A stretch of 64,000 nucleotides of DNA from Spinellus fusiger (GCA_025094145.1 JALLLS010000009.1:124001-188000); one strand, 5' to 3'; shown: positions 12,050 to 24,986, counted from the stretch's first letter. The notes: generated by a model not told the origin, from the sequence alone. Made by a program: numbers and translations.

Positions 12050-12203
12050 AAAAAGACTGATTCACTCGATATTCATATGTAGAAATTGTAATATTTTTTG
12101 AAACAGAGATGTCAATGCATTCAGGAACATGATATTTATTGCTGAACAAATTTAGCAAGACAAAGATCGTCCTGAAATATTCTGTCTTTGAAAGACATAA
12201 CAC
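12050..12203 (+). pseudogene. Fanzor zinc-ribbon/RuvC-III relic
   Basis: One plus-strand frame reads HSIFICRNCNIF, a stop (TGA in place of the usual Trp codon TGG), then NRDVNAFRNMIFIAEQI, a stop, and QDKDRPEIFCL (about 12080-12200). This is the same C-terminal block as in the relic at 1141-1587: CxxC, then x-W-NRDVNA with the RuvC-III Asp, then a short tail ending in RP-x-F. Everything upstream is unrecognisable. Stops and lack of any start make it a dead fragment. Confidence 0.65.
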
Positions 12204-12712
12204 TACTTCAGAAGTGATTACTGTCTCTCTCTCTGGTGGAATAGCAGCTTAAGGATGTCTACATGGTAAGTTTATAACTAAACTATCTAAAATACAATAT
12301 TAGTTTATTTTATTTTATTTTATTTTATTTTATTTTATTGCTGTCATCTATTTTATTTTTCATGTTTAATGTTCATATTCGAATCATCTCAACCTAAATT
12401 TCCAATTGTCTAATTTTAGGCCAGACTTCTGTATTAGAAATGCCCTGAGTAATAAAAGGTAATCTCGATCAGCCAATCATATGGTCCAAAGCACCTGTCA
12501 CTGTAAAGCAAACTTACTTTTTTTTTTGGGGAAAGGGGGTAAATGGCTTACTTTGGTAAAGCCTGTTAACTACTACCACTACAATACAACACAGCACAAT
12601 GCAGCACAGCACACAAAAGGACAGTGTCTATAGGCTACGTCATACTCTTGTTTTATAGAACTCCTCCCTACTTTTTATTCTATCTTTTGTTGTATCTTCA
12701 GCTTAACCTTTC
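12204..12712. other. 5' region of the sterol acyltransferase gene
   Basis: Contains a TTTTATTTTA tandem repeat at about 12303-12340, a poly-T/GGGGAAAGGGG segment near 12518-12538, and CAACACAGCACAATG-type repeats at about 12585-12615. No coding feature was seen. Confidence 0.4.
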
Positions 12713-14291
12713 ATGACTGTAGTAGACACGCAAGCAGACATACAACTGAGGAAAAGACCTCCTCTGATAAAAACAGAGTCTTCACCTGCTCTCCATACAC
12801 CCTTTAACAAAAAACGTCCTCTCTTTTTCAAGGCACGTATGTCTGCCTTTGATATGTCAAATCCAGTCACCTCCAATGATACCTTCCGTGGATTCTACAC
12901 CCTCTTCTGGATAGGCATGGGTATCTATGTTATCCAGACAGTTATTATGTGCTATGAACAGCAAGGAATTCCATTGAGCCTAGGATTCTACAGACTGATA
13001 TCCAAAGATGGACTGGCACTGCTGATATCTGATATGTGTATGGTGGGGATGACTCTGTTCAGTGTTCTTTTTTCCAAACTACTTGTATGGAGAGTCATCA
13101 AATACGAAACAACAGGCTGGATTCTACAGCACATGTGTCAGATGGTGTTTCTGATGGTGCCTATCTGCTGGATATTCATGAGGTAGTTGTCATTAAAAGA
13201 AAAGATAAATGGGTGTGTTCTGATGGTAAATAATAGAGAATGGCCCTGGGTACAGTCAGGATTCTTTACTATGCACACTGTAGTAATGATGATGAAAATG
13301 CACTCTTATACCTCGTTGAATGGAGATCTGTCCATTAAACACCGACGACTACAGCATCTTACCGCCCTTCTTCCTACATACAAATCCGACAATAATGACA
13401 CAGATACCCAGGACAGGCTTAAACACATGGAGGAAGAGATGGACTATTTACAGGAAGAGTTGACCCATGGAGACACGCGTTATCCAGAAAACATTACTAT
13501 TAGAAACTACATGGACTTTCTCCTTGTCCCTAGTCTGGTGTACTGGATGGAGTATCCTCGCACAGAAAGGTAAATGCACTCTGGCTGTCCATCTCTTCTT
13601 ACTGTTAGAATACGACCCTGGTATATTGTAGAAAAGACACTGGCTACACTGGGGACATTTCTACTACTGTACATTACTACAGAATGCTATATTCTTCCCA
13701 AGTTGTACGATCCAACTCTCTCTGAAGCGCGTGTTATTATTGAACTGATGTATCCATTCATGATCAATTATTTGTTTATTTTTTACATTATATTTGAGTG
13801 TATTCTGAATGCATTTGCAGAACTAAGCAGGTGGGTTAGGCCATACTCTATAAAGACACTCATTGGATAGGTTTGCGGATCGTAACTTTTATGATGACTG
13901 GTGGAATAGTATCACCTATGATGAATTCGCTCGCAAGTGGAACAAGCCTGTTCACCAATGGCTGTTACGACATGTCTATGCTCAGTCTATAGAATCCTAT
14001 AATATCACCAAACAAAATGCCACCTTTTTTACCTTTCTTCTTTCTTCTTGTCTGCATGAATTGGTGTTGGTGGTGTGTACACGGAAAATACGTATGTATC
14101 TGTTTGTACTTCAGATGCTACAGATTCCTTTGATTATGGCAGGCCGTCATCCTTGGATTCGTGCACACAGTATGGTGGGCAACTTCTTCTTTTGGCTTTG
14201 CATGTTGTTTGGTCCTCCTTTCCTAGGCATTCTGTATTGTAGAGAGGCTTTTTGGGCGTATTGGGCCAATACACACAGCACGCTTGTCTAG
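12713..14291 (+). CDS. ARE2: Sterol O-acyltransferase (ACAT/ARE type, MBOAT)
   Basis: Endoplasmic-reticulum enzyme that esterifies sterols with fatty acyl-CoA for storage in lipid droplets. Four exons, 12713-13182, 13237-13569, 13609-13830 and 13871-14291, close in frame at 481 aa; the introns are only 39-54 nt. Motifs seen: YPRTERIRPWY at the exon 2/3 junction, the family signature FYDDWWNS just after the third intron, WNKPVHQWLLRHVY, and the active-site His region SSCLHELVLVV. Several hydrophobic helices span the protein, with a hydrophilic N-terminus of about 45 residues. The diacylglycerol acyltransferase DGAT1 shares FYxDWWN; the run DEFARKWNKPVH and the KMHSY segment fit ARE proteins better. 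The ARE1/ARE2 distinction is not meaningful outside yeasts. Its 3' end is about 220 bp from the WD40 gene start on the same strand. Confidence 0.88.
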
Positions 14292-14514
14292 TTCTTCTAT
14301 TGTGATGGGGTTGACCTTTTCTTTATTATCTACACTAAGAATTCAATAAACACATCCATCTGCATGTCTGTCTGTCTATGTATTTATTTATCTATTCCTC
14401 TATCTATCTTTATGTCTACTTACGCATATCTTAGAAAGAGTCACGAGAGGCTTAGACAGAGAGACAAAGGCTGTAGACACTCGCAGTAGTTTGAATAGCT
14501 TTCTTTCCTTCTTT

Positions 14515-16678
14515 ATGGGCTATTTGTATTCAAGAAATCCATTTGGCGGTGTGTCGGGTGCTGGGAAAACAGCTGCTACAGCCGACAAAACTCCCAAAGG
14601 AAGGGGAAGGGGAAGACCCCCTAAGACAGGTGTGACTGAGAGTTCACTTCTCAAGGCAAAACTGGAGACAGTAGCCAAGCAGAAGAAAGAGAAAGAGAAG
14701 ACACCTGTAAAGCCAAGGGCCATAGTATCTATTGAGTCTGTAAAAGACAGTACCACTGAAAAAAGAAAACGCAAAGAAACCACCAAGTCCACACCCAAGA
14801 AACGTACTAAACTAGAGCAGGAGTCTGAGAGAGAAGCATCAACAGACCCCTCAACAGCCACAACAACTGTTCTTATTAAGCCAAGGGTCCAAGTGCCCAA
14901 AGAAACTAAAGCACCTAAAGAACCTAAAGCACCTAAAGCACCTAAAGCACCTAAAGAACCTAAAGCACCTAAAGCACCTAAAGAACCTAAAGCACCTAAA
15001 GCACCTAAAGAACCTAAAGCACCTAAAGCACCAAGAAAGACAAAGAATACAGTCAAAGAAGAAGATACAGACACAGACACAGACACAGACGCAGACATTG
15101 AACTTGATAGTATTCCAGATAGCATAGACACAACCCTAGTTTCTATTGTCTCCCATCCCTATGAATTGGAGTGCATTATACAAAACAATTCCCAATCTAT
15201 AGATCCCACTAAGCTGGATGAACCCCAGTTGAGTCTATGGGCCTGTGAATATGAGCCTCCTACACCCACCGTCTCCACCCAAATAGTAGCCATGTGTGGA
15301 GCTAGTTCTGTATTATTCTTTGATACAGACCAACAGCGCTATACTAAAAAGTACATTCATCCTGAACCAACAGAAGAATTCTACTGTTTAGCATGGACGG
15401 TATTAAAAGGACCCAAGGACATGCTGGATGAAAGAGTCCCTCTTGATGCCTATACTACGCTTCTTGCCGTAGCAGGTAAACAACTCCATTCTTTGCAGTG
15501 TCTCTGATCCATGCATCGACAAACAAACAAAAGGAAGGCTTGGGTCGATTAAGTTGATCCTCCCTCAACAGAATGAATGCTATCAGTACATGTTTGGACA
15601 TACAGACAGTGTTACAAGACTGTCCTTTTCACAACGACATCCACGCTGGCTGTTCAGTAAGTACATGGTATAGAGTCTTCTATTCATGTTTATCCAAGGT
15701 AGTTCCCGTGATAAAACAATACGACTGTGGGATATAGGATCCTCTCAATCGGATAAAAACACCTACAAGTAAGAGCCACTTGATCTATCAGTGCATCCAT
15801 GCATCCATATATCAATCTATCCATGTCTGTATAGATGTCTGTGTGTATTCCAAATACCTGCTAAATATGAAGTACCTGTGTCTCTGTCCGTAAACTATGA
15901 GGTGTCTACCCTTTTTGTTGGATATACAAGTGGTACTATGGCACTATTTACTATTCCCAAGAAGAATACCAAGCAATGGAGGGCATTGGATCTGAAAGAA
16001 ATAGACAAGGAGGAGGAGAGGCCAATGATAATAAAGACCACCAGAATACTCAAATCAGGAAAGGAGTGGCATGAGGGACATGTGGATGAGGTCTATAGTC
16101 TGGGCAGTTCAAGAACAAACTCCACAGATCCATTGAAGAGTAGAGTGAGTAAGTATTAGTACTCCAAGGAAGGAGTATTGGCTGATGACTTGTCTAGTCT
16201 CTCGTGGATTGTATGATAATGAGATCATTCTGTGGAATCCAATGACAAGTACGCAAGAGGATGCTGATATTTCAAAGGCATTGGCATGGCCATGTTCTCC
16301 ATTGGAGCTGAATACACGCTTCAAGGTCATTGAACGCCATGGTAATCTATAGGAACAAGGGCTGTTCTTATTCTTTGTGTAGATAAAAGGGTGCTAGTGG
16401 GTGGCACTGCAGAAGGAAAGATCCACGTCTTTAACATCAATGATGGAAGACAGAGCCAAACATTGGAAGGTGGAATAAAAGAGCAGTTTCAGCCTATCAA
16501 GGTACTGTGGTTGGCTGCTGCTCCCTACTTAACTATGTATCCATAGACTCTATCCAATGCAGATTGTACTGATGTGATAAGGGATGTTTGTATTTCTTAT
16601 GATGGAAAGACCCTTGTTGCTGTCAGTGCCAATAACAAAACCTATCTGTGGAAGATCCAAGAGGAGACTGTTCTATAA
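14515..16678 (+). CDS. WD40-repeat protein with AT-hook and KAP/KEP linker (LRWD1-like)
   Basis: Seven exons (14515-15475, 15534-15656, 15699-15768, 15835-16148, 16198-16341, 16383-16501, 16547-16678) join to 620 aa with every phase agreeing. Residues 1-190 are basic and disordered: an AT-hook-like GRGRGRPPKTG near 33-43, KKRTKLE-type nuclear signals, then KAP/KEP nonapeptide-like repeats and an acidic TDTDTD stretch. The rest is a beta-propeller with WD-type strands LLAVAGRLGSIKLI, HTDSVTRLSF, SSSRDKTIRLWDI, DNEIILWNP and VSANNKTYLWKI. The last strands and spacing resemble the EED/LRWD1 group of chromatin propellers, so a nuclear chromatin or replication-origin role is plausible. No leucine-rich repeats are present, so exact orthology is unsure. 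Start chosen at the first ATG in the frame. Confidence 0.8.
14897..15033 (+). repeat. In-gene 9-nt tandem repeat (AAAGCACCT / AAAGAACCT)
   Basis: About 15 near-perfect units of AAAGCACCT or AAAGAACCT encode alternating KAP and KEP triplets. All units are in frame and the pattern is ordered at a higher level (KEP-KAP-KAP), indicating recent duplication of 27-nt blocks. The encoded stretch is a charged, proline-rich linker between the AT-hook part and the propeller. Probably length-polymorphic. Confidence 0.9.
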
Positions 16679-16793
16679 TTTGTTTTAATAAGACAATGAT
16701 CCAAGAGAATAAACCTATAATTAAATAAATAACTATGCTGGTCATTGTTGTTGTATTCTAGTGGTGTTGTGGTGTGAGGAAAGTAGATTATTA

Positions 16794-17870
16794 CACACCC
16801 AAAGATTTTTGGGATATATAAGGAAATATCCTGAGAATAAAATCACAATATTATTATGATTGGCTAATGTGTTTGAAAAGGCTTTTTCGCTGTGTAAATA
16901 AACTATTTCAAACTCTAAATGCCTGTTTTAGCAATAGCTACTGACTTTGTAATTAAAATGTATAGAATTGGCTGTAAAGACAAGAAATAGAACAAGAATC
17001 ATCCCAAAATTACAACTCAGTCACTGCATTTATTGTTTAACATAATGTGTTATCCTTAGGCCCACAGTATTTACAGTATGACACTACTTAAAAAATGTTT
17101 ATTATAGGACTCACACGGAATTAACTTCAGTAGTCATTGTCCATAAAATAGAACCAATGTCACTTATATTAAGAACAGTGTATTCATTTATTGACTCAGT
17201 ATTCATAATTACCTCGATTGTCTCATTGTAACTGTTCTCAATAATAGTACTTAATGATAACAAAGTATTATTTCTAATACTATCCTTTAGACCTAAGGCA
17301 AATAGAGTGTGAATTGTTTGACTTGTGGATTTTATGAGTAGAGGCTAAATTATAATACACCAGAATAGAGATAAAACTATTATTTGTTTTGATATTCCCC
17401 TCCTTTTGTTATTTCTTACACTGTCCATACAACTTGATACTTAAGCACTTATTGAGCTGAGCATATCTGGGCAAGGTAATGTGCCATTATTAACAAAGAG
17501 AAACAATAAAAGGAAGTGATAGACACTACCAAGGACTATTCTAGTGATAAAAAGGTAAGCAGTGTCTTCATCTGGGCTTGAGCTCATTGAAATCTACAAG
17601 ACACTCATTGGATTGTTATTAGGCAAGTAAAGATTCCTTTCAAGTCAGTCCCAAGTAGTCTTCTATACTGTCTAAGGTCTCTAAGGTATACTCATGAGAA
17701 TATTTATCTATCTCCCAAAGATAAAGCACAAGGCCTTTAGGGTATAGAATCTATTGCTATGAAGGAATGCACTTAGGCAGTAGCTATAGTAATAGTATAT
17801 TATTAGCTACAGTATTATTGGCTATACTATTACAATAAACAATTCTATCCATCAACAATTTTATTCATAA
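16794..17870 (-). mobile_element. TIR element copy, reversed, half of an inverted dimer
   Basis: Begins after TA (16792-16793) with CACACCCAAAGATTTTTGGG, the right terminus of the family read in reverse. It then follows the 33261-34501 copy backwards through the 50-residue open block (17090-17300) and the stretch ending near 17860. From about 17406 onward it forms one arm of a long inverted repeat with 18190-18600. It terminates in rearranged sequence instead of a normal left TIR. Confidence 0.75.
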
Positions 17871-18187
17871 ACATTACTTCCTTTTGTAGTATATATCACT
17901 ATCAAATTATATTATTAGTAAAATATATTGTTTATTGTCGTAAAGACATTTTCCATATTTGGATGGATCACTTCTTTTGGAATGAGCACTCATTTATTAC
18001 CAAACTAAGAAGGAGACTATCGAATATTAAGGGATGTCGATAGTTCATAGCATTTCGATAGTTAACCCCTGAATCTATACCATTAGAAAAGTATAAAAGA
18101 CGTAGTAATTCCATTTAATAAACAACAGAGTTTAACTACACGTTATACTGTTCCGTATACCTTTGGCCTAAAAACCCAAAGACGACA
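17871..18187. other. Spacer between the two inverted element copies
   Basis: The first 75 bases (CTTCCTTTTGTAGTATATATC...) belong to the element's left part in plus orientation. The remainder (about 17945-18180) is not seen elsewhere in the window and shows no coding potential. It may be foreign sequence trapped during the rearrangement. Confidence 0.45.
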
Positions 18188-19327
18188 TTATGAATAAAAT
18201 TGTTTATTGTAATAGTATAGCTACTGCCTAAGTGCATTCCTTCATAGCAATAGATTCTATACCCTAAAGGCCTTGTGCTTTATCTTTGGGAGATAGATAA
18301 ATATTCTCATGAGTATACCTTAGAGACCTTAGACAGTATAGAAGACTACTTGGGACTGACTTGAAAGGAATCTTTACTTGCCTAATAACAATCCAATGAG
18401 TGTCTTGTAGATTTCAATGAGCTCAAGCCCAGATGAAGACACTGCTTACCTTTTTATCACTAGAATAGTCCTTGGTAGTGTCTATCACTTCCTTTTATTG
18501 TTTCTCTTTGTTAATAATGGCACATTACCTTGCCCAGATATGCTCAGCTCAATAAGTGCTTAAGTATCAAGTTGTATGGACAGTGTAAGAGATAACAAGA
18601 TAATAACAAGACCAAAGAATAAAAAATATTCTTATTCTGGTGAGGTATACAGTTCCATGCAAAAATGAGTAGACAGCAAATCAATTTTTATTTTTATTTT
18701 TCATTTTACAGTTGTGGGCAACAATAAAGGGACTAGAATGCTCAGGAAGAAAGGTGAAAGATATGAGAAGTGTCATACACAAAGAACATACAAGTATGGC
18801 AAGGGTTCAGTCATGGTGTAGGGTTGCTATTGATGTGGAGGTGTAGGACCTCTTGTACTCTTGGAGAGATCAGTTAATCAAGACAAGTATATCAATGTAC
18901 TTGCCAAATACTTTCTTCCCTGGTTCTAGAAATTGCAAGAGGACCTCGAGGAGAGAGCCAGAGTCACCCCAATGTTGTATAACTAATTATTCAAATGAAG
19001 GTACTCCTGCTGTGGAAAACCAGAATGTCAATGGTTTACTCCCATTTCTTAGAATGAAGCCTTTGATCTTTATTAATCAACAACAATCAGACAAACATCT
19101 AGCTAGTAGTAGCTAATCCACCAAAACATCAAAACATCAAAGAAGAATCCGGTGTAGTTATCACTACACTAAACTAAGATACACGTGTCTTTTTGGAACC
19201 ATACTACATTTCTATACTATTTTATTCCTCAAGAATACCCTTTTCTAAACACATTAGCCAATCATAAAAAGAGTGTTATTTTATTGTCCGTATATTTACT
19301 TTTATATCCCAGAAATCTTTAGGTGTG
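18188..19327 (+). mobile_element. TIR element copy, plus orientation, with Tc1 inside
   Basis: Plus-strand copy starting at TATGAATAAAATTGTTTATT and matching 33430-33925 up to GAGGTA at 18647. There a Tc1 terminus begins. The family right end resumes at about 19236 (CTAAACACATTAGCCAATCA) and finishes at AAATCTTTAGGTGTG, followed by TA (19328-19329). The normal left TIR is absent. With 16794-17870 it makes a head-to-head dimer whose two outer ends are both right termini. Confidence 0.75.
18650..18960 (+). mobile_element. Tc1/mariner copy B fragment, nested insertion
   Basis: Starts at TA (18648-18649) with a well preserved terminus CAGTTCCATGCAAAAATGAG. It then jumps to the middle of the transposase (TVVGNNKGTRMLRK near 18715, NQDKYINVLAKYFLPWF near 18876) and loses homology to copy A after about 18955. 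The segment 18961-19230 has no recognisable similarity. The insertion point lies inside the flanking TIR element, so Tc1 moved in later. Confidence 0.75.
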
Positions 19328-19531
19328 TAGCTTATTTACTGAGTTGTTATCTATCTATCTATCTATTTATATTAATACCACTGCTTTATACACTATAACA
19401 TAGGACATTCCAATAGTCAGTCGATTGAAACTCTTTTTCTTTTCTTTTCTTTTCTTTTCTTTTCTTTTAAGAATCATTTTACCATTGTCTCCTCTCTTTC
19501 CACACTACTGCACAGTCACTTATTGTCTATT

Positions 19532-20712
19532 ATGTTTCATTCTGTGCACCAGATTAACACCAGAAGGAGAGCAAAAGAGAATGAAGCAGCTAATGCACGC
19601 ACCACCACGACAGAACGTCCTCTCAAAGACACTCCACAGCTAAAAGGAAAACTCAGTAACGGAAAACAGTTACTATCTGTCCAAGATCAAGGACAAAGAA
19701 CACTTACTGTCAAGAATAATAAAGGACAGCCCACACATGACACCCTCCCACTCAAAAGCAGTGCCAACAAAAACGCAAACACAACAGAGCCAAAGTCCTT
19801 TTACAAGTCACTGAGTTTACTGAACACTCTAACAAGTAAAGAGCCCAAACAAACCATAGTAGCAGACACACCCACACCCACACAAAAAGAAGATACTTCA
19901 GGTACATACTTGTGCTAGGTTCTGTTGTTTTTTTCTTTAACACTCGCCCCATACCAGCCCGTTCTCTTCTTTCTTCTCTTCAGAAACACACCAAAACAAC
20001 CCCAGAGAAGAAGTACAGTCGCCGTAGAGAAGAGGGTAAAGTATCTTCTTCAGACAAGTCTATTCATGTCTAATACTCTACGGGGGATCTGTTTAGAAAT
20101 AGCATTTACACCCGATGGACTGGATGATGGATTCGATGTGCCATTCCTTGATCCTCAGCCTAGTGTCACTGCCAAGAGACTAAAGACTGTCTTTGTTGAG
20201 CAGGATACATTCAAGTATGAGTTACTGCCTACAGACCCCACCCAAGCCAGTCTCAGTGAACAGACATTGGATGATCTGAGCATTGAATTCCCCAGTACAA
20301 TTGAATATGCACCTCCCAAGGAGAAAGGTAAAAGGGTCACTGTAGGAGGGATCGGAGCACTCATCAACTAGAACTGCCCTGGAGAGTGGAGGAAGCCACT
20401 GTGGATCTTGACTTTTTCTCTTTCACTCCTTTGGTGGATGCTTACTGGGCTGTGGATGACCCTCTTTCTGACTTTGCAGAGGACAGTGAAGATGGATCTT
20501 CATTGGCAGTCCATGCACCGGACTATGGCTTTGGTAAGCTACACACACACTCTCTCTCTGTGGAAGCACAGGACTCATTCATACGGTTAGAATTCAATGG
20601 TGTGGAGGAGTCAGAGTGCTCTTCTATTGAAAATACCTTTGAAGAAGCACAGGTGGAGTCATGGATGCCCTTTTACCAGCACTATTTAACTGTAGAAGGT
20701 ATAGAGGGGTGA
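19532..20712 (+). CDS. Securin-like separase inhibitor
   Basis: Probable nuclear inhibitor and chaperone of separase that is destroyed by the anaphase-promoting complex. Exons 19532-19901, 20006-20035, 20097-20327 and 20372-20712 join in frame to 323 aa. A KEN destruction box sits at the very N-terminus (RRAKENEAANAR), followed by RPLKDTPQL, a plausible D-box. The separase-binding hallmark appears only after splicing at 20327/20372: IEYAPPKEKELPW, matching the (D/E)IEYxPP...ELP motif of fungal securins, followed by acidic hydrophobic segments (VDLDFF, YWAVDDPLSDF). The tiny 30-nt exon 2 uses an internal CCCCAG acceptor; a more upstream CAG acceptor leads to a stop. Low overall conservation is normal for securins. 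The identification rests on the two motifs. Confidence 0.68.
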
Positions 20713-21020
20713 TTTTCTTTCTTCCTTTCTTTCTTTCTTTTCATCTTTTATTTGCAAGTACATTAGCATTGAACCTACACTAATAAATAAACAATAAACA
20801 AAGAGACATACCACTGCTATGTGTTGATACATGGCCCACTTGTTCTTATTCTACATACCAGGGAGACATGGGTGCATCATGTGACTTGTTTCTTGAGGGG
20901 AGGAGTGTCTTGCGTGAGTGGTATGGCCATGAAACAAGTCACGATTCATGAGATCAAATGGGCAAGGAAAGTAGAGGAAGAAAATACAAAAAAGACAGCT
21001 ACTCCTCCTTATCAACTACA

Positions 21021-23051
<2,031 letters not shown>

Positions 23052-23605
23052 TATACATACTACATCAGACATATGTGTTATCCACAGTGATTATTTACAA
23101 GCCAACAGAGTGTGTGGATAGGAGAGGAAGTCTCTTGGCAGACATTCATAGTGTCTAATAGAGTAAGAACAAAAATAACAAAAATAAAATAAAAAGAGGA
23201 TTCTTTAGTAGTTAACGTGGTAATTGAACTCATTCCGTAGTGAAAAGGATTGTGACATGGTTATATTTATAGGACACTAAATGAGTAACGATGTCATTAT
23301 CGTTTTTCGAGCTATAGATACATATACCATAGAATCATAAAAACAATACCACTAAATACTTATTAAATGTTTGTTTGTTTTTATAAATATTTATTTTTTC
23401 TCCAAAATAACCTTTACTATCAATACAGTGATTTTTAATAATTTTAGGGATGTTTTTCATTCTCCGATATGCTTCTGTAATAGGATGTACTTATTCTTTG
23501 TAATAATAACACACATTAAACACACAATAGAGACTTCATAAATAGATAAAGTATATGAAAGGTCAACAGGATAACATATAAAAGTTTATTGAGTGAAAAA
23601 CCTTA
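23052..23605. other. Intergenic DNA
   Basis: Follows SRP54. AT-rich, with no coding signal on either strand before the Tc1 relic. Confidence 0.45.
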
Positions 23606-24663
23606 ATATTTGGTGTTTCTATCCTTGACCTTTATAACAGCCCTACATCTCCGCCCCATGCTGGCAATGAGGGTGTCTGTAGTGTCCTTGGGGATATTCT
23701 CCCATTCTTCTAACAAGAGTACCTCCAAATATTGAAGACTGCTTCTTGGAGTCATTCTCTTTCTAATGACCCTGTAAATCTCCTCCCACAAATGCTCTAT
23801 GGGATTCAGATAAGAGCTTTGGGGGCCACCCCTCCATAGTGGCAATACTCTCTTCTGCCTTCCATTTCCTAGTCTCCTTACTAGTATGGCGGCTGGCATT
23901 GTCTTCTTGAAAAACACAATCAATCTCTGGATTCATTGCCTTGAGATGGGTATACTCAAGGCAGTCATCCTTTTTTAAGATCTCAATATACTGCCCTTCA
24001 CAGGCACCAACCTTCCAACACCTTCACTAGAGAAAAGAATCCCACACCATCACACTGCCACCACCGAACTTCATGGTGGGCTTCAAATTTTTTGGGAGCA
24101 GCCCCTATTTTTCCCTGCACACTACTCTGTTGCGGTTGTTGGTTCTCATCAACTAGTACTTGGACTCATCGGACCAGATGACTGTCTTCCAGTCTTTCTC
24201 AGTCCAGTGGAGGTGGGTCTTAGCCCAAGTAAGTCTCAACTTCTTGTGCTTGTCGGTGAGGGAAGATTTCTTAACCACCCTGAAAGAAAACAGGCCAAGG
24301 TTCTTCATCATTTTTCTAAAAGTGTTCATGCATACCTGGGTGGTCATCTGCTTTCAAAGCTGATCCATTGTCTGGAATGAATCTCTTTCTAATGTGTGTC
24401 CAGCCTTTCTCTCGTCACTCTAACTAAGAATGGACCTCCACCCAGTGCTTCTTTTGGCCTTGAAGCAACCAGCTTCCTTGTATCTCTTTACGATACGGGA
24501 AATTGACTGTACACTAACTCCAAACCTACGAGAAATAGCAATATGACTGGTCTTATTTATGGTAGCCTCGTGAGCAATGAGATAATGGATGAAGCCATAA
24601 ATATTTTTCCTGTTTCTAATAGGTCTTTCTGGTTTGTTTATTGTTGTTAGATGAGTTAGACAT
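23606..24663 (-). pseudogene. Tc1/mariner transposase relic (family 2), nearly full length
   Basis: The minus strand from 24663 shows a complete but broken transposase. Seen in order: helix-turn-helix segment HIAISRRFGVSVQSISRIVK; CFKAKRSTGWRS; the core block VKKSSLTDKHKKLRLTWAK and WKTVIWSDESKY with the first catalytic Asp; GGGSVMVWDSFL; CVFQEDNASRHTSK with the second Asp; and SSYLNPIEHLWEEI with the third acidic position, ending RCRAVIKVKDRNTKY. At least three stops and several frameshifts separate the pieces. The sequence is distinct from the 8284/18650/34507 Tc1 family. Clear terminal inverted repeats were not found. Confidence 0.85.
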
Positions 24664-24780
24664 TAGAGTGGAGAGGTGATAAATGAGGAATGTTTAACAA
24701 AAATTAAGGGTAAAGTTATAGTCTGAGTTTTAAATGACCCTTGTTTTATTACAAGTCACTGTAGTAATGATTCTTTAATG

Positions 24781-24986
24781 GCCCTCACAATACTAATCTC
24801 AATCTAATGGAGCATCTATGGGGCCAACTCAAGAAGATTATCAGGGAGGAAAAAAAGGTATATACCACCAAGGAGAAGTTGAAAATGGCCCTGATGCGGG
24901 GATGGGGTACAACATCAAAGGCAATAGATACCCTCATTGCCAGCATGGGGCGGATATGCCAGGCTGTTATTGATGCTAAAGAATAA
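24781..24986 (+). pseudogene. Tc1/mariner transposase C-terminal relic
   Basis: Plus-strand frame beginning at PHNTNLNLMEHLWGQLKKII, the third catalytic acid region of a Tc1 transposase, then MRGWGTTSKAIDTLIASMGR and RICQAVIDAKE before a stop. The C-terminal part resembles the family-2 relic on the other strand (both contain DTLIASMGR). The remainder is gone, so this is an independent fragment ending back to back with 23606-24663. Confidence 0.8.

Noticed and set aside
12370..12400. TTCGAATC string as a tRNA T-loop
   Set aside because: No matching acceptor, D-arm or anticodon stem could be built around it; no convincing tRNA gene was found in the window.
14897..15033. Possible CRISPR-like array
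   Set aside because: The units are contiguous 9-mers without spacers and encode an in-frame protein repeat in a eukaryotic gene.
14520..15131. 203-residue minus-strand open frame rich in Leu-Gly-Ala
   Set aside because: It is the antisense shadow of the KAP/KEP tandem repeat and Ser/Thr/Lys-rich leader of the WD40 gene; repeat composition keeps the reverse frame open.
20540..20577. 38-nt GT-AG intron in the last securin exon
   Set aside because: Removing it breaks the frame; leaving it gives an open, acidic C-terminus.
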